From NCBI GenBank assembly GCA_900321895.1, contig ONYB01000092.1, positions 1 to 12,170 on the forward strand: a stretch of DNA of 12,170 nt, given 5' to 3'. Positions 1-7,419 of this stretch are shown one piece after another (the stretch's first letter is position 1; each line of letters starts with the position of its first letter). A program made the position numbers and the translations under genes. Under the pieces are notes generated by a model. It saw only the letters and a list, made by a program, of their open reading frames with translations. It did no database searches and had not been told where the DNA came from. This stretch comes from an uncultured Brachyspira sp. (GTDB taxonomy: Bacteria; Cyanobacteriota; Vampirovibrionia; Gastranaerophilales; Gastranaerophilaceae).

Positions 1-1751
1 GCCTTAACCTCAAGCATTTCTCGGCTGAATTTGTCCTTGATATTTTTTATCGCTTTTTTCTTATCTTTTTTTACGGCAGAAAGATTTTCTTCATATTCCT
101 TTTTGATTAATTCCGAATCTTCTTTAAGTTCTTCGGCTTCTTTGAGGTTTTCGGTCAATTTTTGTTGTGTTTCCTGCAATTTTTCAACAACTACAATCGA
201 ATTGTCTTTTTCGGAGGTCAAAATTTGTTTTGCCTTGTCAGTAATTTCTTTTGGCAAGCCGAGAGTTGCAGAAATCGAAATTGCGTTACTAAGCCCAGGA
301 ATACCCAAAAGCAATTTGTAAGTGGGTTTGAGTGATTGGGTGTCAAATTCGACGGATGCATTTTTAAAATACGGGTTAGAAAATTCCAACGCTTTGAGTT
401 CGCCATAGTGGGTGGTAACGGTCGAAGAAACACCTTTTTGTGCAAGGTTTTCCAAAATTACTTGAGCAAGTACGGCCCCTTCTTGCGGGTCAGTTCCAGC
501 ACAAATTTCATCTAAAAGTACAAAAGTATCAGCGTTGCTTTTGTTTATAATCTCAATGATACTTGTCATGTGGGAAGAAAACGTCGACAAGCTCTGCTGA
601 ATGCTCTGGGCGTCCCCGATGTCTGCAAAAATCTGTTTGAACGGATAAATTTTCGCCATAGTGCACGGCAAAAACATTCCGGATTTTGCCATAAGCAAAA
701 ATAGTCCGATAGTCTTTAGGGTAACGGTTTTTCCGCCCGTGTTCGAGCCCGTAATAATTATGGATTTGTAATCTTTCCCGGTTTCAAAATTGTTAGAAAC
801 TATGTGCTCGACATTCCCGATTAAAAGCGGGTGTCGCATATTTTCTAAACTTATTTCCTTTTCGTTAATAATCTCTGGTTCTGTCCCCTGAATTTTTATC
901 GCATATCTCGCTTTTGCAAAATGAAAATCAATTTTTGCGAGCAAATCTTCGCTGTGTTTAATAGATTTTATTTGAAGTTTTACAGTCTGCGTAAGTTCCG
1001 CTAAAATCCGCACGAATTCCGCATGAATTTGCGATTGAAGTTCCCTGATTTTGTTGTTTATCGGGACGATACATTCAGGTTCTATGTAAAAAGTTTTGTT
1101 TGTTGCAGAAACATCGTGCACAATACCCTTAACCTTGTTTTTTGACGGAGCTTTCACCTGAAAAACAATTCTGTCATCACGGGTTGTGTAAATCATTTCT
1201 TGCAAATGTTTTGTGAAGTCTGCGGAATTTAACAAATCGTTGACTTTGGATTTTAAAGCTTTTTCGGTTTCTCTAAGTGATGCAAATAATCCTTTTAACT
1301 CAGGAGTTGCGTCTTTTTTTATTTGCAAATCAGAATCAAAAGTGTTAAAAATTCTGTCCTCTAATTCTTTTTCAGAGATAAGACCTTCCGAAAGTCCACG
1401 AAGTTTGCTTCCCTCTTCAAGATTTTCCCCTAAAAATTTGCGAACAATTCTTGAGGTTCTCATCGTGTTTGCAACGTCAACGAGTTCTTGCTCCGTGAGG
1501 TAACTCGTAAGTGCATTCTTTTGAATAGCCTCGATGTTCCCGACAAAATCTATCGGAATATCGGACGGCATATCCAGTATGATTTTTGCCTCTCGTGTAA
1601 AAAGTATCTCCGAGGTGATTTTTTCAACAGTGTCAAACGGTAGCAGGCTTAGGCAAAGTTCACGACTTTGAGCGGTTTTGGCAAATTTTGCCAACTCTTC
1701 CAGAACTTTGTCATATTCCAGTGATTTTAAACTTTTTGCTTGAATTTCCAT
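1..1751 (-). CDS. mutS2: Endonuclease MutS2 (ribosome-rescue / anti-recombination ATPase), 3' end beyond window
   Basis: I read this frame without a break from the ATG at 1751 to the left edge, giving 583 residues. MutS2 proteins are usually near 780, so the rest of the C-terminal region, including the expected Smr nuclease domain, lies outside the window. Visible features are the MutS core with NMRHPLL just before the ATPase, Walker A GSNTGGKT at residues 335-342, Walker B VLLDE ending at D414-E415, then AGTDPQEG and the TTHYGELK switch. PGLSNAISI follows, and after about residue 510 comes a Lys/Glu-rich coiled coil typical of MutS2 and absent from MutS. There is no mismatch-recognition N-terminal domain, which also separates it from MutS1. 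In the family, MutS2 dimers bind branched DNA and, in Bacillus subtilis, split collided ribosomes. No clear Shine-Dalgarno precedes the ATG; nearby upstream ATGs are out of frame. The gene is divergent from the small gene at 1856. Confidence 0.95.
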   Translation of the reverse strand, partial: MEIQAKSLKSLEYDKVLEELAKFAKTAQSRELCLSLLPFDTVEKITSEILFTREAKIILDMPSDIPIDFVGNIEAIQKNALTSYLTEQELVDVANTMRTSRIVRKFLGENLEEGSKLRGLSEGLISEKELEDRIFNTFDSDLQIKKDATPELKGLFASLRETEKALKSKVNDLLNSADFTKHLQEMIYTTRDDRIVFQVKAPSKNKVKGIVHDVSATNKTFYIEPECIVPINNKIRELQSQIHAEFVRILAELTQTVKLQIKSIKHSEDLLAKIDFHFAKARYAIKIQGTEPEIINEKEISLENMRHPLLIGNVEHIVSNNFETGKDYKSIIITGSNTGGKTVTLKTIGLFLLMAKSGMFLPCTMAKIYPFKQIFADIGDAQSIQQSLSTFSSHMTSIIEIINKSNADTFVLLDEICAGTDPQEGAVLAQVILENLAQKGVSSTVTTHYGELKALEFSNPYFKNASVEFDTQSLKPTYKLLLGIPGLSNAISISATLGLPKEITDKAKQILTSEKDNSIVVVEKLQETQQKLTENLKEAEELKEDSELIKKEYEENLSAVKKDKKKAIKNIKDKFSREMLEVK

Positions 1752-1827
1752 ATTCGCATATTAACATAAAAATTTTTAGAGTGCTTAAAAACTCGGTTTT
1801 TTGAAGGAACAATCAATTTTGAAAACA

Positions 1828-1855
1828 TGTTATAATTTCGCAAAAGGAGATTTTT
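1828..1855 (+). promoter_or_regulatory. Extended -10 promoter and ribosome binding site of the 1856 gene
   Basis: TGTTATAAT (1828-1836) is an exact extended -10 (TG, one base, TATAAT). No good -35 sits 16-18 bases upstream, which is usual for extended -10 promoters. Transcription should begin near 1843, leaving a leader of only about a dozen bases that contains AGGAGA (1845-1850), 5 bases before the ATG. Confidence 0.6.
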
Positions 1856-2308
1856 ATGAACAAGTTATTAATAATAACAGTCGGTACATTTATTGTTATA
1901 GGTTTGATTTTGTTTTCGGCAGCCGTAATTCCTGCAAACAAATCGAAAGACGGCACCGGTTCATCGGGAAAATTTACAAGTATTGCTGACCCTGCAAGCC
2001 GTCAGGATTTTGCAAACATTCAACAAACTGTTATAAGACTGCAAAACGACTTGACTAATCTTACAACAAGAGTTGGAAATGTCGAACAACTTCAACGCCA
2101 ATTTGCGGACAGAGACAGGGGTACAACTCCGAGCCAACCGCAAACTCAATCGCAAGGTACAACTAAAGATGTCGGTTGCAATATTCAAAACTATTTGGAT
2201 GAAAACGGTAGAGTAATTCCTGAAAATGAACTTGACTACTCGACCCTCAGTCGTGATTTGGCTTCGGGCAAGAAAAAAATGACTCTTGTCTGCACTTTTA
2301 ATCAATAA
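1856..2308 (+). CDS. Small membrane-anchored coiled-coil protein, function unknown
   Basis: This 150-residue protein is not one I recognise. Residues 4-26 form a single hydrophobic segment after a short MNK start, either an uncleaved anchor or a signal peptide that could be cut near the A-N at 27-28. A Gly/Ser/Lys linker follows. Residues about 47-87 have the heptad spacing of a coiled coil (DFANIQQTVIRLQNDLTNL and on). Residues 89-103 are a Thr/Ser/Gln/Pro-rich linker. The C-terminal 45 residues form a small domain with two cysteines (C108 and C146) that could make a disulfide outside the membrane. The start is well supported by AGGAGA 5 bases upstream. It is a single-gene unit, with its own promoter and a terminator at 2333. 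The arrangement suggests an envelope protein that oligomerises through the coiled coil, but that is inference from shape only. Confidence 0.8.
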   Translation: MNKLLIITVGTFIVIGLILFSAAVIPANKSKDGTGSSGKFTSIADPASRQDFANIQQTVIRLQNDLTNLTTRVGNVEQLQRQFADRDRGTTPSQPQTQSQGTTKDVGCNIQNYLDENGRVIPENELDYSTLSRDLASGKKKMTLVCTFNQ

Positions 2309-2332
2309 AAATACAGGCATGAAAACAGCATG

Positions 2333-2368
2333 AAAAAAGAGCTTGAAAATTAATCCAAGCTCTTTTTC
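2333..2368. terminator. Bidirectional rho-independent terminator
   Basis: A perfect 12-bp stem, AAAAAGAGCTTG (2334-2345) with CAAGCTCTTTTT (2356-2367), encloses a 10-base loop. The arms supply T-tracts in both directions, so it can end both the plus-strand gene at 2308 and the minus-strand ferredoxin unit at 2392. Confidence 0.85.
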
Positions 2369-2391
2369 TAATTAATTAATAATTAATTTAA

Positions 2392-2568
2392 CTATTCAAC
2401 TTCAATAGCACTTACTGGGCAAGCTTCAGCTGCTTCTTTAACACTGTCCATGTTATCTGCAACATTAGCTTCATCAACTTGTGCAGTACCGTCTACTGAA
2501 AATACAGCGTCACAAATAGATTCGCAAGCACCGCATCCAATACAAGAATCGTTAACTTTAACTGTCAT
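2392..2568 (-). CDS. Single-cluster [4Fe-4S] ferredoxin
   Basis: This 58-residue protein begins MTVKVNDSCIGCGACESIC. C9, C12, C15 and the distant C50 (in ACPVSAIEV) are the expected ligands of one low-potential [4Fe-4S] cluster, as in Thermotoga-type 60-residue ferredoxins. The middle is acidic and lacks the second Cys set of two-cluster clostridial ferredoxins. A fifth cysteine, C19, sits where related proteins have a disulfide-forming Cys, but its usual partner is absent and the customary Pro after it is Asp. The protein is a soluble electron carrier, plausibly serving cytosolic redox enzymes such as radical-SAM activases; the specific partners are inferred. AAGGAGA lies just ahead of the ATG. 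Its own -10 at 2622-2627 suggests it can be transcribed separately from deoB upstream. Confidence 0.93.
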   Translation of the reverse strand: MTVKVNDSCIGCGACESICDAVFSVDGTAQVDEANVADNMDSVKEAAEACPVSAIEVE

Positions 2569-2621
2569 TTTAATTTCTCCTTATTGTTTATCTCAATACG
2601 CAAAATTTCCTTTGCAACATG

Positions 2622-2627
2622 ATTATA
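2622..2627 (-). promoter_or_regulatory. Probable -10 element of the ferredoxin gene
   Basis: Read on the minus strand this is TATAAT, in the 70-bp gap between deoB and the ferredoxin gene. No convincing -35 was found at the right distance, so this is a moderate call. Confidence 0.4.
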
Positions 2628-2638
2628 TAACAAAAAAT

Positions 2639-3814
2639 TTAAAATATCCACTCTTTTACAATTTTTGAAATGTAATCAAATCCGTCGATTTTTCCGAGAG
2701 CTTTTCCTTGAGTTTTTTTGTTAAAGAACAAAACAGGAACAGTTTCTCTGGTGTGATCAGTTCCCTCAACGCAAGGGTCGCACCCGTGGTCTGCCGTGAT
2801 AATTAATAAATCATCTTCACTCAATGCAGGAATAATTTCGGACAAATATCTGTCGATTTCTTCTATCGCATTTCCGTAGCCTTTTGCGTCATTTCTGTGA
2901 CCGTAAAGCATATCGGTATCAACAAGGTTTGTGAAAATCAAAGTTGGCTTGCCGTCAGTTTTTTTGTAATCAGCATAAGCAATTTTGTCCAAATCCAACT
3001 CGTTTTTAACAGCTTTCAGTGTCAATTCTAAACCTTCTTTGTTAGAACCTGTGTGGATGGCATGAGTTATGCCTGATTTTGAAAAAATATCTTCAATTTT
3101 GCCGATTGCAACAACTTTTCCGCCACATTCTTTAATTTCGTTGAGCATAGTCCTTGTCGGAACCATTGAATAATCACGTCTGTCCTTAGAAATTCTGGTC
3201 GGTTTGCCGTCTATGATTTTGTAAGGTCTTGCGATTACTCTTGAAACATTATAATGTCCTTCGTCAAGAATTTTTCTTGCGATTTCGCACCATTTGTAAA
3301 GTGTTTCCAACGGGATTAAGTCAGTATCCAAAGCAATCTGGAAAACGCTGTCGGCAGAAGTGTAAACAATCGGGAATTTTGTTTTGTGGTGTTTGTCGTT
3401 CAATTCCGCAATAATTGCAGTCCCGCTTGCCGGTCTGTTTGCAAGAATTCCGCCACAACCGGTTTCTTCTACAAATTTGTCAACAAGGTCTTTTGGAAAA
3501 CCGTTCGGAAAAGTTGCGAAAGGCTTTTCTGAAACAAGTCCTGCGATTTCCCAGTGACCTGTTGTCGTGTCTTTTCCTTTAGATTTTTCAAACATTTGTC
3601 CGTATTGTGCCGTAGGTGTTTCGGTTTTTGCAATCCCTTTGAAATCTTGAAGGTTGCCAATCCCCATAGCTTCAAGGTTTGGAACTTTCAACCCGTTGTT
3701 AAATTCGCAAACATGTTTTAGTGTATTGCAATCAGGTGTGTCGTTGAAATCACGACAATCAGGCATTGCACCGATACCCATAGAATCAATTACCATAATT
3801 ATTGCTCGTTTCAT
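2639..3814 (-). CDS. deoB: Phosphopentomutase
   Basis: The enzyme interconverts (deoxy)ribose 1-phosphate and 5-phosphate in the cytosol, linking nucleoside phosphorolysis to the pentose phosphate pathway or to aldolase cleavage of deoxyribose 5-phosphate. The 391 residues match the family length. It belongs to the alkaline phosphatase superfamily: MKRAIIMVIDSMGIGAMPD holds the first metal-binding Asp (D10). KDTTTGHWE places T85 where Bacillus DeoB carries its phosphorylated Thr. Metal ligands also appear in the C-terminal DTDMLYGHRND and ITADHGCDP...GTDHTRE segments. The start at 3814 is chosen because AGGAGGG lies directly upstream; the open frame continues further 5' only through poorly conserved hydrophobic sequence. 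The EamA permease gene is 69 bases upstream on the same strand, and the ferredoxin gene follows. Confidence 0.96.
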   Translation of the reverse strand: MKRAIIMVIDSMGIGAMPDCRDFNDTPDCNTLKHVCEFNNGLKVPNLEAMGIGNLQDFKGIAKTETPTAQYGQMFEKSKGKDTTTGHWEIAGLVSEKPFATFPNGFPKDLVDKFVEETGCGGILANRPASGTAIIAELNDKHHKTKFPIVYTSADSVFQIALDTDLIPLETLYKWCEIARKILDEGHYNVSRVIARPYKIIDGKPTRISKDRRDYSMVPTRTMLNEIKECGGKVVAIGKIEDIFSKSGITHAIHTGSNKEGLELTLKAVKNELDLDKIAYADYKKTDGKPTLIFTNLVDTDMLYGHRNDAKGYGNAIEEIDRYLSEIIPALSEDDLLIITADHGCDPCVEGTDHTRETVPVLFFNKKTQGKALGKIDGFDYISKIVKEWIF

Positions 3815-3883
3815 ATTCCCTCCTATTTTTTTTAATTTTACCACAAAGAATAAAAAATATAGTAATGGCATATATGTTATTGC

Positions 3884-4768
3884 TTATGAAAGGATTATAA
3901 TTATAGCACCAAGTATGATTATGACCGAACCAGTGAGCTTTTTCAGAAGATGTTTTTCTTTGAAAATTCCCCAGCCTAAAAACACATTTACCAAAACTGA
4001 CAACTGAAAAAGTGACAGTGCATATCCGACCTGAATTCGTTTGAAAACTGTTGCTGTCGTGTATGTCATAAGCCCAAAACAAATTGCGGTTAAGAGGTAA
4101 TATTTGAAATTTTCCTTTTGCGGAATTTTAAATTCCACACGATTGAGTTTTAAAATCGCAAACGAAAATACTGCACCGAGAATTGAGCTTGCAATAAAGG
4201 AAACGCCGACAGACGAAAGCAGGATAACTTTTTTTATAAAAATAGCCTCAATCGCAGCAAAAAACAGGGCAAGAAACCGAAATTGAATATCTTTTTTCTT
4301 AAAAATTTCAATAAGGTTAATCGTCTCAAAAATGAAAAAACTCCCCGTAAAAATCAGCAGGACACCGCCAAGTGCCCGCATATCAGGAATTTCTCCGAGC
4401 AAAATCATTCCAAAAGTCAATCCGACGATTGCCTTGTAAGAATTAATCGGGCCTAAAACTGAAAGTTCACCAAACTTTAGAGCCTCCACCATAAAATAAT
4501 TGCACAATGCCCCGCAAATTCCGCCAAGCAGTGCAAATGTCCAAAAACCGCTCAAGAGTTCGGTGTTTTTCGTCAGTAACATCAACGGGAGGGAAAATAT
4601 TGCCAAAATTAAATAATTTATAAAATTGACGCACATTGGGATTTCGCCCTTTGAGGTGAGTTTTTTCTGAAAAACATTGCTCAAGGAGTTTGAAAAAATT
4701 CTTATGATAACAAAAATTCCCGTGAGTATAGCGTTCATATTTTTATTATACATAAAAGCGAAATGCAT
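3884..4768 (-). CDS. EamA/DMT-family permease (10 membrane segments)
   Basis: This is an inner-membrane protein of up to 294 residues built from two repeats of about five hydrophobic helices, the usual size and shape of the drug/metabolite transporter (EamA) superfamily. Recognisable features are the Gly-rich helix LLGGICGALCNYFMVEALKFG, then LGPINSYKAIVGLTFGMILLGE, and in the second half VGYALSLFQLSVLVNVFLGWGIFKE followed by a final long Ile-rich helix. Charged loops (FKKKD, EFKIPQKEN) separate the helices. The substrate cannot be told from sequence. The start is uncertain: ATGs at 4768 and 4738 both lack a clear ribosome binding site. The later one gives 284 residues and a more typical N-terminus beginning MNAILTG. 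It may be co-transcribed with deoB, which could point to a nucleoside or sugar-related substrate, but this is weak. Confidence 0.85.
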   Translation of the reverse strand: MHFAFMYNKNMNAILTGIFVIIRIFSNSLSNVFQKKLTSKGEIPMCVNFINYLILAIFSLPLMLLTKNTELLSGFWTFALLGGICGALCNYFMVEALKFGELSVLGPINSYKAIVGLTFGMILLGEIPDMRALGGVLLIFTGSFFIFETINLIEIFKKKDIQFRFLALFFAAIEAIFIKKVILLSSVGVSFIASSILGAVFSFAILKLNRVEFKIPQKENFKYYLLTAICFGLMTYTTATVFKRIQVGYALSLFQLSVLVNVFLGWGIFKEKHLLKKLTGSVIIILGAIIIILS

Positions 4769-4782
4769 ATTTGATTAATGAG

Positions 4783-4821
4783 AAAATATTTAAAATAAGT
4801 GTTATGAATTGTAAATATTTT
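4783..4821. repeat. 10-bp AT-only inverted repeat in the divergent intergenic region
   Basis: AAAATATTTA (4783-4792) and TAAATATTTT (4812-4821) are perfect inverted copies separated by 19 bases. They lie between the start of the permease gene and the nrdD promoter. This could be an operator half-site pair or chance in AT-rich DNA. Confidence 0.3.
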
Positions 4822-4851
4822 TTAGCGAATTTAAGCCGATTTTAGGGCATT

Positions 4852-4879
4852 TTGACAACTTTTTTAAGTGACGTATACC
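4852..4879 (+). promoter_or_regulatory. Probable promoter of the nrdDG operon
   Basis: A perfect -35 TTGACA (4852-4857) is followed after 16 bases by TATACC (4874-4879), a weaker -10. TATAGT at 4884-4889 is better by sequence but too far from the -35. Initiation near 4886 would give a leader of about 270 nt before the nrdD ATG. I did not find a convincing NrdR box. Confidence 0.45.
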
Positions 4880-4885
4880 CAGTTA

Positions 4886-5157
4886 TAGTCAAGGTTTACG
4901 GTATTTCTTGAGAATAATTCTTAATAAATCCATGGATCTATTGCCATGTTCAGGGTAGTTGAGTTAAAATATAAATAGAAAAGAAAGAAGCAGGATGATA
5001 AAATCCTTGCAGTGAGTAGGGTTAATGGCATGATTAGACAAAAGCATGCACTCACATAACTAAAAAGCATGGAAATCAGATAGCTTTAAAAAGTAGTTGT
5101 CCGAATTGGGAGTCGGATGTTCCTCTCGTGGAGAGGAGATTGGAGAAAAGAGACATT
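4886..5157 (+). promoter_or_regulatory. Long structured 5' leader of nrdD (unassigned cis-regulatory RNA candidate)
   Basis: This gene-free stretch holds a string of stem-loops. AGAATAATTCT (4911-4921) is palindromic. CATGG/CCATG spans 4931-4948. GCA-GGAT/ATCC-T-TGC (4990-5010) has a 6-base loop. GTGAGT (5012-5017) pairs with ACTCAC (5050-5055), stacked on GCATG/CATGC (5028-5032 and 5045-5049). AAAGC/GCTTT covers 5064-5087, TCCGA/TCGGA 5100-5117, and a 7-bp hairpin 5121-5137. No long open frame with a ribosome binding site is seen. I compared it by eye with cobalamin, purine, THF, lysine, glycine, c-di-GMP and T-box consensus elements and saw no match. The length, the number of stems and the final hairpin over a Shine-Dalgarno-like sequence suggest translational control of nrdD. 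Confidence 0.45.
5121..5137 (+). promoter_or_regulatory. Hairpin occluding Shine-Dalgarno-like sequence before nrdD
   Basis: TCCTCTC (5121-5127) pairs perfectly with GAGAGGA (5131-5137) around a GTG triloop. The 3' arm contains AGGA of the purine-rich AGGAGA (5134-5139). A second GGAG (5142-5145) lies 12 bases before the ATG and stays unpaired. The geometry resembles an expression platform, though AGGAGA is rather far (18 bases) from the ATG. Confidence 0.4.
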
Positions 5158-7419
5158 ATGCAGAATAACATTATCGACAAAAGCAAAGTTGTAAGTCTTG
5201 CTGCAGTGAACACGCAGAAAACTTCCGGTACTACGGTTCCGTTCTATTCTTTTTTGAGAAAGACCGAGCCCGCAAGCATCGCAAACGCAATTTCAAATAA
5301 GATTTATATTGTCAAAAAAGACGGAACAAGAGAAAGCTATAATTTCCAAAAAATAGTTAATGCAGTGAAAAAATCTGCGGGTCGAGTTATGGTGGAACTT
5401 TCTGATGATGATTTCAAATTTCTCTCTAATTGCGTAAGAAAAGAAATCAGAAATTTCAAAGATAAAGAAATTGATATCTCTAAAATGCACGATATCGTTG
5501 AAAGTGCATTGGAAGATTTGAATCCAAAAATTGCAAAAAGTTACAGAGATTACCGCAATTATAAAAAAGATTTCGTTCACATGTTGGATAAAGTTTATCA
5601 GGAAAGCCAAAAAATTATGTATATCGGCGATAAGGAAAACTCCAATTCCGATTCTGCCCTTGTTTCAACAAAACGTTCTTTGATTTTCAATCAGTTAAAT
5701 AAAGAATTATACAAAAAGTTTTTCTTGAATGTTGAAGAAATTCAGGCAATCAATGACGGATACATTTATATTCACGATATGTCAGCAAGACGTGACACTA
5801 TGAACTGTTGTTTGTTTGATGTCGGTTCAGTATTGAGAGGTGGTTTTGAAATGGTCAACCTTTGGTATAACGAGCCGAAATCTCTTGATGTTGCGTTTGA
5901 CGTAATCGGTGATATTACAATGGCTGCTGCAAGCCAACAGTATGGTGGTTTTACTATTCCTGAAGTCGATAAGATTTTAGCACCTTATGCTGAAAAATCT
6001 TATAAAGCGGCTTATGACAAATATATTGATATGGGTGTTTCCCCTGAGAAAGCTGATATTCAGGCAACAAAAGATGTTGAAAAGAATTTTCACGACGGAT
6101 TTCAGGGTTGGGAATACAAATTCAACACAGTTGCATCAAGCAGAGGTGATTATCCGTTCATTACGGTTACAACAGGTTTAGGACAATCTAAGTTTGAAAG
6201 AATGGCATCAATCATTATGCTTGATGTTAGAAAAGGCGGACAGGGTAAAAAATCTTGCAAAAAACCTGTATTGTTCCCTAAAATAGTATTTTTGTTCGAT
6301 GAAAATCTTCACGGCGAAGGAAAACCGCTTGAAGATGTTTACGAAGCAGGTATTGAATGTTCTAAAAAGGCTATGTATCCTGACTGGTTGTCTTTAACCG
6401 GTGAAGGGTATGTTGCATCGGTTTATAAAAAATATGGAAAAGTTGTTTCCCCGATGGGTTGTAGAGCGTTCCTTTCACCTTGGTTTGAAAGAGGCGGCAT
6501 GGAACCTGCGGATGAAAACGATAAACCGATTTTTGTCGGCAGATTTAACATCGGTGCAATCAGCTTGCACTTGCCTATGATTTACGCAAAAGCTCAAAAA
6601 GAAAGCAAAGATTTTTATGAAGTTCTTGATTACTATATGGAATTAATCAGAAAAATCCACATCAGAACTTATGATTATCTTGGAGAAATGAAAGCTTCAA
6701 CAAATCCTCTTGCATATTGTGAAGGCGGTTTTTATGGCGGACATTTGGGAATTCATGATAAGATTAAACCGATATTAAAGGCAGCAACTGCATCTTTCGG
6801 TATCACCGCATTGAATGAGTTGCAAGAACTTTACAACGGAAAATCTCTTGTGGAAGACGGCGAATTCGCACTTGAAGTAATGAAATATATCAATGATAAA
6901 GTAAATTACTACAAGCACGAAGACGGATATCTTTATGCAATTTACGGAACTCCGGCTGAAAACCTTTGCGGTTTGCAGGTTAAACAGTTCAGAAAAAAAT
7001 ACGGTATCGTAAAAAATGTTTCTGACAGAGGATATGTTTCAAACAGTTTTCATTGCCATGTAACGGAAAAACTTTCACCTGTTCAAAAACAAGACTTGGA
7101 AAAACGTTTCTGGGATTTGTTGAACGGCGGAAAAATCCAATACGTAAAATATCCTGTTTCTTACAACACTGAGGCTATTAAAACTTTGGTCAACCGTGCA
7201 ATGGATATGGGATTTTATGAAGGTGTTAACCTTTCACTTTCATACTGTGATGATTGCGGACACCAAGAATTGAATATGGACGTTTGCCCGAAATGTGGAA
7301 GTAAAAATTTGACAAAGATTGATAGAATGAACGGTTATCTTTCATATTCAAGGGTTAAGGGTGATACTCGTTTGAACACTGCAAAAATGGAAGAAATTAA
7401 AGATAGAGTGAGCATGTAA
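5158..7419 (+). CDS. nrdD: Anaerobic (class III) ribonucleoside-triphosphate reductase, large subunit
   Basis: This cytosolic enzyme reduces ribonucleoside triphosphates to deoxynucleotides using an oxygen-sensitive glycyl radical. In the 753-residue protein, residues about 49-140 form an ATP-cone allosteric domain (IYIVKKDGTRESYNFQKIVNAV). The barrel follows, with MNCCLFDVGSVLRGGFEM (C217-C218) and the conserved QQYGGFTIPEVD and FQGWEYKFNTVASSRGDYPF blocks. A C-terminal zinc ribbon CDDC...CPKC uses C697, C700, C710 and C713. The glycyl radical loop RMNGYLS puts the radical on G726, 27 residues from the end, as expected. I chose ATG 5158. An in-frame GTG at 5128 would add ten residues but lies in a hairpin loop with no ribosome binding site. 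The stop overlaps the nrdG start. Whether formate or a thioredoxin-type protein is the reductant cannot be settled here. Confidence 0.96.
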   Translation: MQNNIIDKSKVVSLAAVNTQKTSGTTVPFYSFLRKTEPASIANAISNKIYIVKKDGTRESYNFQKIVNAVKKSAGRVMVELSDDDFKFLSNCVRKEIRNFKDKEIDISKMHDIVESALEDLNPKIAKSYRDYRNYKKDFVHMLDKVYQESQKIMYIGDKENSNSDSALVSTKRSLIFNQLNKELYKKFFLNVEEIQAINDGYIYIHDMSARRDTMNCCLFDVGSVLRGGFEMVNLWYNEPKSLDVAFDVIGDITMAAASQQYGGFTIPEVDKILAPYAEKSYKAAYDKYIDMGVSPEKADIQATKDVEKNFHDGFQGWEYKFNTVASSRGDYPFITVTTGLGQSKFERMASIIMLDVRKGGQGKKSCKKPVLFPKIVFLFDENLHGEGKPLEDVYEAGIECSKKAMYPDWLSLTGEGYVASVYKKYGKVVSPMGCRAFLSPWFERGGMEPADENDKPIFVGRFNIGAISLHLPMIYAKAQKESKDFYEVLDYYMELIRKIHIRTYDYLGEMKASTNPLAYCEGGFYGGHLGIHDKIKPILKAATASFGITALNELQELYNGKSLVEDGEFALEVMKYINDKVNYYKHEDGYLYAIYGTPAENLCGLQVKQFRKKYGIVKNVSDRGYVSNSFHCHVTEKLSPVQKQDLEKRFWDLLNGGKIQYVKYPVSYNTEAIKTLVNRAMDMGFYEGVNLSLSYCDDCGHQELNMDVCPKCGSKNLTKIDRMNGYLSYSRVKGDTRLNTAKMEEIKDRVSM

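Noticed and set aside
1961..2320. Open frame on the minus strand opposite the 1856 gene
   Set aside because: No ribosome binding site, no recognisable motif, and it lies entirely within a well-supported plus-strand gene with promoter and terminator.
5128..5157. GTG at 5128 as the nrdD start
   Set aside because: It has no ribosome binding site, lies in a hairpin loop, and adds only ten charged residues not typical of the family; ATG 5158 is preferred.
4886..5157. Known riboswitch, T-box, tRNA or group I/II intron in the nrdD leader
   Set aside because: I looked for the cobalamin, THF, purine, lysine, glycine, c-di-GMP and T-box consensus segments, the tRNA T-loop and intron core motifs and found none convincing by eye.
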